A stretch of 36,310 nucleotides of DNA from Desulfuromonadales bacterium (GTDB taxonomy: Bacteria; Desulfobacterota; Desulfuromonadia; Desulfuromonadales; JAGXHI01), in the NCBI GenBank assembly GCA_024636295.1, contig JAGXHI010000067.1, forward strand, positions 1 through 36,310. The letters are read 5' to 3'. Shown here piece by piece: positions 32,275 through 36,310 of this stretch (the stretch's first letter is position 1; each line of letters opens with the position of its first letter). The notes under the pieces were generated by a model, which searched no databases, was not told the DNA's origin, and saw nothing but the letters and a program-made list of their open reading frames with translations. Made by a program: the position numbers and the translations under genes.

Positions 32275-33738
32275 TTATCTCAGAAGAACTACACCGAGGC
32301 TCATCTCGTGTTCAGGAAGAAATTTGTGCGGAGCCGTAAGGAAGTGCGGATCGGGAAGGGGATTTCCCGGCCGTATCGCCTCTATTTTTTCTTTAAGCGA
32401 TATCGGTATTCCGGAGGGGGGCGTCCCCTCCCAGGCCAGCAGGACAGGTTTATCCTTCGGGATCCCTGGGGAGGATAATTCAGCAGAAAACAATTTACTT
32501 TTGGGGAACTGCAGCTTCAGATTGCCTGCCACCAGGCTATTCGGCGCAAGGATCACCCCGTTCTCGAAACCGAGTGCTTTGATCTGGTCGGACAGGACAC
32601 CATAGGGAGCGGTCAAGTCGCAGGGCCGATTCAACCTGCCGGCGAGAAGGGTTCTGGAGGGGAGAATAAAAAGAATCAGCACCGGGATGACAACAATAAA
32701 AGCAGTTGCCCCTTTGAGTCTCTTATGCGACAGGCGGCGGGAAAGAATAAGGGCGCCATAGACCGGGAGGAAGAAAAGCAGGGGCTGGAACCACCTGTCC
32801 TTGAAACTGGTGACGCCGAAAAAAACAATCAAAAAAACAAACATGAGAAGCTCCGAGAGTAAAATCCTCTCAAAGAACCTCTTCCAGATAATATCCCGCG
32901 GATCCCTGGGGGCGCTGCCATCTTTTTTGCCACAGATGAAGCAGGCAATAATAAAAAAGGCCAGCCACACCCCTGAGAAGGCGAGGGCGGCATTGAAGAA
33001 ATCCACCACACCTGTCGTAATGGCCCCGGATACAGCGCTCAGTTTTTTGGAATGAGAGGTCGCCTGATTCCAGTGGTTGCTCATCCACAGGCCATAGGGA
33101 GCCCAGATCGCCGCCCCCAGGATCAATCCTAGCCCCAATTTGTTCTCCAGAAGGCGGGGACGGAATTCTTTCATGGAAAACGCCCCGAGGAGAAGTGCGG
33201 CCAGGAATAGAGCGTAATTGAATTTGGAGAGCAATCCAAAACCGGCGAGAGCGCCGAAGGCCAGATAATCCCACCATCGCCCGTGCTTCAGAAGGCGTAC
33301 GAAAAAGAAAAGGCTTGAAGCTGCAACGGTGGTGACCAGAACAGAGTGAGTCAGATCCCGCTGGGATTCCCAGGCGATCTGTGGAATCAGGAACAGGGAG
33401 ACGGCCGCAAATATCGCCCATCGGTCACTGTGTGTGATTTCCCTGGCGCTCCCGAAGGTAAAGGCGTAGGTACAGAAAAGAAGAAGATTCTTCAGCAGGG
33501 AAAGGGAAAAGACATTCACACCGAAAACAAGGAAAAAGCTTCTTTGAATCCAGGAATAAAGAGGTAGTTTGGGTCCGTAGCCCCATTGAAAATTCTGAGC
33601 AAGAATAAGCTGCTCGGCCTCATCCAATTCGACGCTATTCGAAACAAAGACCCGAAGCAGGACGTGCAGTAAAAAATATCCCGCCACTAGAAAAAAGAAA
33701 GTGCGGCGGGAATTGAATGCTTCTCTTTCAGTGAGCAC
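32275..33738 (-). CDS. GT39-family (ArnT/PMT-like) membrane glycosyltransferase
   Basis: The 487-residue protein has about eleven membrane segments. The first external loop carries the Asp39-Glu40 pair in SVELDEAEQLILAQ, the position of the catalytic acidic residue in PMT/ArnT enzymes that use polyprenyl-phosphate sugars. YGPKLPLYSWIQ and AWESQRDLTHSVLV follow as in bacterial family members. Such enzymes move a sugar from a lipid carrier to lipid A, another lipid or a protein at the periplasmic face. The start codon is GTG and overlaps the LAB_N gene by 11 bases. It is the last gene of a three-gene operon read leftward, converging on the pyrophosphatase gene with 124 bases between them and no clear terminator. 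Confidence 0.85.
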   Translation of the reverse strand: MLTEREAFNSRRTFFFLVAGYFLLHVLLRVFVSNSVELDEAEQLILAQNFQWGYGPKLPLYSWIQRSFFLVFGVNVFSLSLLKNLLLFCTYAFTFGSAREITHSDRWAIFAAVSLFLIPQIAWESQRDLTHSVLVTTVAASSLFFFVRLLKHGRWWDYLAFGALAGFGLLSKFNYALFLAALLLGAFSMKEFRPRLLENKLGLGLILGAAIWAPYGLWMSNHWNQATSHSKKLSAVSGAITTGVVDFFNAALAFSGVWLAFFIIACFICGKKDGSAPRDPRDIIWKRFFERILLSELLMFVFLIVFFGVTSFKDRWFQPLLFFLPVYGALILSRRLSHKRLKGATAFIVVIPVLILFILPSRTLLAGRLNRPCDLTAPYGVLSDQIKALGFENGVILAPNSLVAGNLKLQFPKSKLFSAELSSPGIPKDKPVLLAWEGTPPSGIPISLKEKIEAIRPGNPLPDPHFLTAPHKFLPEHEMSLGVVLLR

Positions 33739-34048
33739 TCTTAGACTCTTCAGTGGGAGAATCGACAGCTAAGGAATGGATTGGGCGGCGCTTTTCTTTA
33801 ACAATGAAATAAATATTCCGCAGATAGATGATCAGACCCGTCCCCTGGCCCAGGATGAATACGGGGTCCTTTCGGTAAATGGCATAGGCAAACAGAGTCA
33901 CGCCTCCAGCCAAACTGAAATACCAGAAAGCGACAGGGATGACGCTGCGCCCCTGCCGCTCACTCTGGAGCCACTGAACCAGGAACCGCATTGTAAAAAG
34001 ACCCTGTCCCAGAAATCCTATGACAATCCAGACGTTGATATCCTTCAT
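33728..34048 (-). CDS. LAB_N domain membrane protein (lipid A biosynthesis N-terminal-like)
   Basis: This 106-residue protein has three membrane segments and matches the LAB_N family. GFLGQGLFTMRFLVQWLQSE, SVIPVAFWYFSLAGG and the last segment GQGTGLIIYLRNIYFI are the usual landmarks. The domain is found alone or at the N-terminus of some lipid-A-disaccharide synthases, and often sits between a GT2 and a GT39 gene. It may help flip or present the lipid-linked sugar. It starts with ATG after TGAGGA and overlaps both neighbours (4 bases upstream, 11 downstream). Confidence 0.88.
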   Translation of the reverse strand: MKDINVWIVIGFLGQGLFTMRFLVQWLQSERQGRSVIPVAFWYFSLAGGVTLFAYAIYRKDPVFILGQGTGLIIYLRNIYFIVKEKRRPIHSLAVDSPTEESKSAH

Positions 34049-34776
34049 TCTTTTTCCTCAAAAATCTCCGGTAGACGTGAACGCTTCTGAAGCCAGAAAA
34101 CCCCGGCCAAATCGAAAAGACCCGCCCAAAGACGATCGAAAAAGCCGTATTTGGATTTCCCTTGGGTGCGATGGCGGTGATTGACTTCAAAGGAAACCAC
34201 CCTGGCCCCATATCGAATGAACAAAGCGGGGAGAAAACGATGCATGTGATCGAAATAGGGAAGCCTCAGAAAAGCCTCTCGGGAAAACACCTTCAGACCG
34301 CAACCGGTGTCCGGAGTCTCGTCTTTCAGCAAACGGCGCCGGATGCCATTGGCCAACAGGGACGAAATTCGCTTGATCCCGCTGTCGCGACGCCGCCTCC
34401 GGAAGCCGCAAACGCATTGCACCTGCCTGTCCCCTCCTTGAGAAGACGCGAGAAGGTGCTCGAACATTCGCGGGATATCCGCCGGGTCATTCTGACCATC
34501 GCCGTCAAGCGTGGCGATATAAGGGGCGCGGGCGTGCAGAATTCCTGTGTGAACAGCCGTGCTCTGGCCACAGGCAATTTTGTGCCTGAGGACGCGCAAG
34601 GATGGATAATCTTTTTGGGCTTTCTTCAGCCGTGCCTGCGTCTCATCCGTGCTGCCGTCGTTGACGAACAGGATTTCATGCTCCATCCCCTTTAAAGCGG
34701 CGCTTATCTCCTCAATAAGGGGAAAAACGTTCTCTTCTTCATTTCGTACGGGGACGACAACGGAGATTTGAATCAT
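34045..34776 (-). CDS. GT2-family polyprenyl-phosphate glycosyltransferase (DPM1/ArnC-like)
   Basis: The 243-residue enzyme has the GT-A fold: SVVVPVRNEEENV, FVNDGSTDET with Asp40, and the metal-binding Asp91-Gly-Asp93 in LDGDGQNDP. DTGCGLKVFSREAFLRLPYF and HRHRTQGKSKYGFFDRL complete the DPM1/ArnC-like pattern. It would place a sugar from a nucleotide donor onto undecaprenyl phosphate at the cytoplasmic face, supplying the GT39 enzyme. Unlike ArnC/GtrB it has no C-terminal pair of membrane segments, so the LAB_N protein may supply the membrane part. It is the first gene of the operon; the ribosome site is weak. Confidence 0.9.
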   Translation of the reverse strand: MIQISVVVPVRNEEENVFPLIEEISAALKGMEHEILFVNDGSTDETQARLKKAQKDYPSLRVLRHKIACGQSTAVHTGILHARAPYIATLDGDGQNDPADIPRMFEHLLASSQGGDRQVQCVCGFRRRRRDSGIKRISSLLANGIRRRLLKDETPDTGCGLKVFSREAFLRLPYFDHMHRFLPALFIRYGARVVSFEVNHRHRTQGKSKYGFFDRLWAGLFDLAGVFWLQKRSRLPEIFEEKE

Positions 34777-34893
34777 TTTCTACGACATCTGGACTGCTGA
34801 GGAATTATTCAAAAGTAAACGGGAATCCGCGACCGCTTCGCGACCGCCGCAATTTAATGGACAGACCCTAGAACATATCAGTGAGACACCTCC

Positions 34894-34917
34894 AAGTCAA
34901 GCAGGAAGTCAAGCAGG
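34894..34917. repeat. Tandem 12-bp duplication
   Basis: AAGTCAAGCAGG occurs twice in a row. It lies upstream of the glycosyltransferase operon in a short noncoding stretch next to the decayed region. Only two units are present. Confidence 0.7.
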
Positions 34918-34974
34918 AATACCTGAGGAAAAATCCTGAGTTCGGTCAGGGGCATAGTATACGTCGAACCTCGG

Positions 34975-35231
34975 CGACACGGTGATTTTCAAATCCCCGA
35001 CCACCACCGACAGCGACCGCGAAATCGCCCGCTGGCCAGGCGCAATCCGCGGGCTCGATCCCGAGGAATTCGGCCGGAAGCTTTTCCAGGTCAACAGCAC
35101 CCTGACCGGATATCCCACGCGCAAGGACCTCGTGCTCTCCGACTTCATGGTCTTCTCCGCCGGCAAGAACACCTAGGGCGTCGGCCAGGTCGAAGTGATG
35201 AGCTTCGGTGAATTTCATGATCTGCGGTCCG
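34975..35231 (+). pseudogene. Partial degenerate copy of the pyrophosphatase gene
   Basis: These 257 bases align without gaps to 31652-31908 inside the intact pyrophosphatase gene. By hand count there are 22 differences, about 91% identity. The copy corresponds to the DHHA2 part of the protein (IFKSPTTTDSDREIARW, then LDPEEFGRKLFQ). It is cut off at both ends, lacks the catalytic DHH motifs and has an in-frame TAG at 35174-35176 where the intact gene has TTC. It cannot encode a working enzyme. It lies in the same orientation as the parent gene, with the glycosyltransferase cassette between them. A duplication followed by decay, or capture from a related strain, would explain it. Confidence 0.9.
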
Positions 35232-35375
35232 CGCAGGCACAAGGGGACGCTGCTTGTTGTTTTTCTATTGAGGCGAGAATTTCCTTCAAAATAGCCGGCT
35301 CTGTTTTCTTTAAAGTGTTTATTTGCGGAAAAATAGTCGCATTAGGGACACCGGTTACCCGGTGCCCCCCGCACA

Positions 35376-35408
35376 GATCCCGGCGTGCGGGACTACCGCA
35401 CCGGGCTC
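35376..35408 (-). ncRNA. Group II intron domain V
   Basis: The minus strand reads GAGCCCGGTGCGG, loop TAGT, then CCCGCACGCCGGGATC. It has the AGC catalytic triad at its 5' side and the two-base CG bulge on the 3' side, as in bacterial group II introns whose protein ends shortly before. The domain is intact although the rest of the intron is damaged. Confidence 0.8.
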
Positions 35409-35418
35409 CTGCCTCGGG

Positions 35419-36003
35419 TCAAACGCAGAGGCGTTGATTCGGGTATGGGTGCCGCACCCGTGCTCGGGGTATCCATTTCTCCATCCAGCCCTGCATGCGT
35501 TGCCAGGGCAGGTTTCGCCCTTTCTGGCTCCGCCTGCGCAGTGCGCGCAGCCGGCTGTCAAAGAAGCCCCGAATGTCCGCGTCCAGAACCCAGCTCACCT
35601 TGCGCTGCGTGATCGCGACATAGAGCGCGTCCAGGGCGTTGTGCTGGCTTCGCCCCGGCCGGGAGCCGTAGCTGAAGTTGAGAAAGTCCTCTTCGTAAAT
35701 CGCCTGAAGGACTTCCACCAGCGCCTGTTGGACGATCTTGTCTTCCAGGGCAGCGATCCCGATGAGGCGCTTCTTCCCGTCCCCTTTGGGTATCCAGGCC
35801 CGCTTGCTCGGCCTGGCCCGGTAGGTGCCGCCATGGAGGCGATCATGGAGTGTGACGAGGCGCTCTGCCAGCCCTTCGCCGTACTCCGCCCAAGTCACGT
35901 CGTCGACGCCGCTGGCGGCCTTCGGGTAGAAAACGCCCCGCCAAAAGTGCAGCCGTCCACCAGCCGCTTCGTCGAGTTGACTCTCGAGACCTCGTCGCTG
36001 GTG
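35419..36003 (-). pseudogene. Group II intron reverse transcriptase/maturase, internally deleted
   Basis: The open stretch begins after a TAG at 36004-36006 and reads FYPKAASGVDDVTWAEYGEG, then PSKRAWIPKGDGKKRLIGIA, LEDKIVQQALVEVLQAIYEE and DFLNFSYGSRPGRSQHNALD. It ends the preserved N-terminal part with WVLDADIRGFFDS, the RT block with the first catalytic aspartate. It then jumps directly to LRALRRRSQKGRNLPWQRM and the ending RHPYPNQRLCV, which belong to the C-terminus of this family. About 230-250 residues seem missing, including the YADD active site and most of the maturase domain. The junction is in frame. A GTG at 35898 is the first possible start, but the alignment extends upstream of it, so the 5' end is lost too. 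Confidence 0.85.
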
Positions 36004-36291
36004 CTAGAATGCAACGGCGTGAGCCCGTATATTGAGCGTGGCTTCAGAAAATGAAGATTGAAAGACTTGAAGGAAACACCAAGTAGCGGGAAGGAAAAAA
36101 AGAGCACGAAGAAGTAGTTCTCCTGCTTGCCGTAAGGGTGCCGTAAAGAAAAATTTAAAAAAGGGCTAGGTGTTGAGTGCCACCACATCGATTACTGAAA
36201 AATGTGCCAGTACATCGATAACAAATGTTCTCTGACAAACGAATAGTAGCCACGTAAATCTGTGAACACCTAATTCCACATGGAGGTGTTC

Positions 36292-36310
36292 ATGGACGAT
36301 GAAATCAAGA
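36292..36310 (+). CDS. Start of a possible insertion-sequence gene (partial)
   Basis: Six codons, MDDEIK, follow GGAGG at the right distance (36282-36286, five bases before ATG) and run off the window. The N-terminus is like that of small OrfA-type transposase subunits that begin MDDEIKRWT. The upstream 240 bases are AT-rich, unlike the catabolic genes, and contain two ACATCGAT copies about 30 bases apart. Six residues cannot prove the family. Confidence 0.3.

Larger units (their letters stand above)
35341..36003 (-). mobile_element. Group II intron remnant (5'-truncated, internally deleted)
   Basis: On the minus strand, an intron-encoded protein remnant is followed by a well preserved intron end. 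That end consists of domain V (35376-35408), a linker TGTGCGGGGGGC, and a domain VI-like hairpin (CACCGG, loop GTAA, CCGGTG) ending in TCCCTA near 35344. No domain I-III sequence is recognisable to the right of 36003. The reverse-transcriptase gene has lost its middle. The element cannot move by itself. The 3' boundary near 35341 is estimated from the usual ending after domain VI. Confidence 0.8.

Noticed and set aside
35323..36054. Plus-strand open frame of 243 codons over the intron remnant
   Set aside because: It is antisense to a recognisable reverse-transcriptase fragment and has no family features of its own.
1..36310. CRISPR array, rRNA or tRNA genes
   Set aside because: No regularly spaced direct repeats beyond a two-unit 12-bp duplication at 34894, and no rRNA or tRNA signature was seen on either strand.

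Overview
The window looks like a chromosomal segment from a deltaproteobacterium-like organism (Desulfobacterota/Desulfuromonadales type). GC is moderate to high in genes and AT-rich in promoter regions. The gene mix fits: electron-transfer flavoprotein, CoA-centred catabolism, a TRAP transporter, a large OmpB-like multicopper oxidase, and CBS-containing family II pyrophosphatase. The taxon is an inference from gene content only.

Positions 1-22920 form a CoA-thioester catabolic island. On the left are the end of etfA and a family III CoA-transferase on the + strand. They converge on a minus-strand operon running from 7033 down to 1503: TRAP small permease, TRAP large permease, SDR dehydrogenase, acyl-CoA ligase and TRAP binding protein. 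A 781-bp divergent promoter region (7034-7814) separates this from a plus-strand operon (7815-22781): thiolase, ABM-domain protein, acyl-CoA dehydrogenase, MaoC hydratase, second acyl-CoA dehydrogenase, alpha-methylacyl-CoA racemase, second thiolase, fused enoyl-CoA hydratase/3-hydroxyacyl-CoA dehydrogenase, acetyl-CoA hydrolase/transferase-family enzyme, FabK/nitronate monooxygenase-like flavoprotein, CitE-like lyase, hotdog thioesterase and a second SDR. Together they could import a carboxylic acid, activate it with CoA, correct methyl-branch stereochemistry, oxidise it through two parallel routes and thiolyse it, passing electrons to ETF. The exact substrate cannot be read from sequence; a methyl-branched or C5-type acid is the best guess.

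Positions 22782-23579 hold no protein gene. On the minus strand they carry a near-consensus promoter, a predicted two-hairpin RNA and a strong intrinsic terminator: a candidate small RNA whose terminator loop is complementary to Shine-Dalgarno sequences. A plus-strand promoter there may drive a soluble NarL-type two-component pair (23580-24889). Next come a 1376-residue secreted multicopper oxidase with two fibronectin III domains, and an exported protein made almost entirely of hexapeptide repeats.

Positions 30489-36310 hold a CBS/DRTGG/DHH pyrophosphatase, a convergent three-gene lipid-linked glycosylation cassette (GT2, LAB_N protein, GT39), and a decayed region. The decayed region contains a 257-bp degenerate copy of the pyrophosphatase gene in direct orientation, a 5'-truncated and internally deleted group II intron that keeps domain V, and at the right edge the first codons of a probable insertion-sequence gene.
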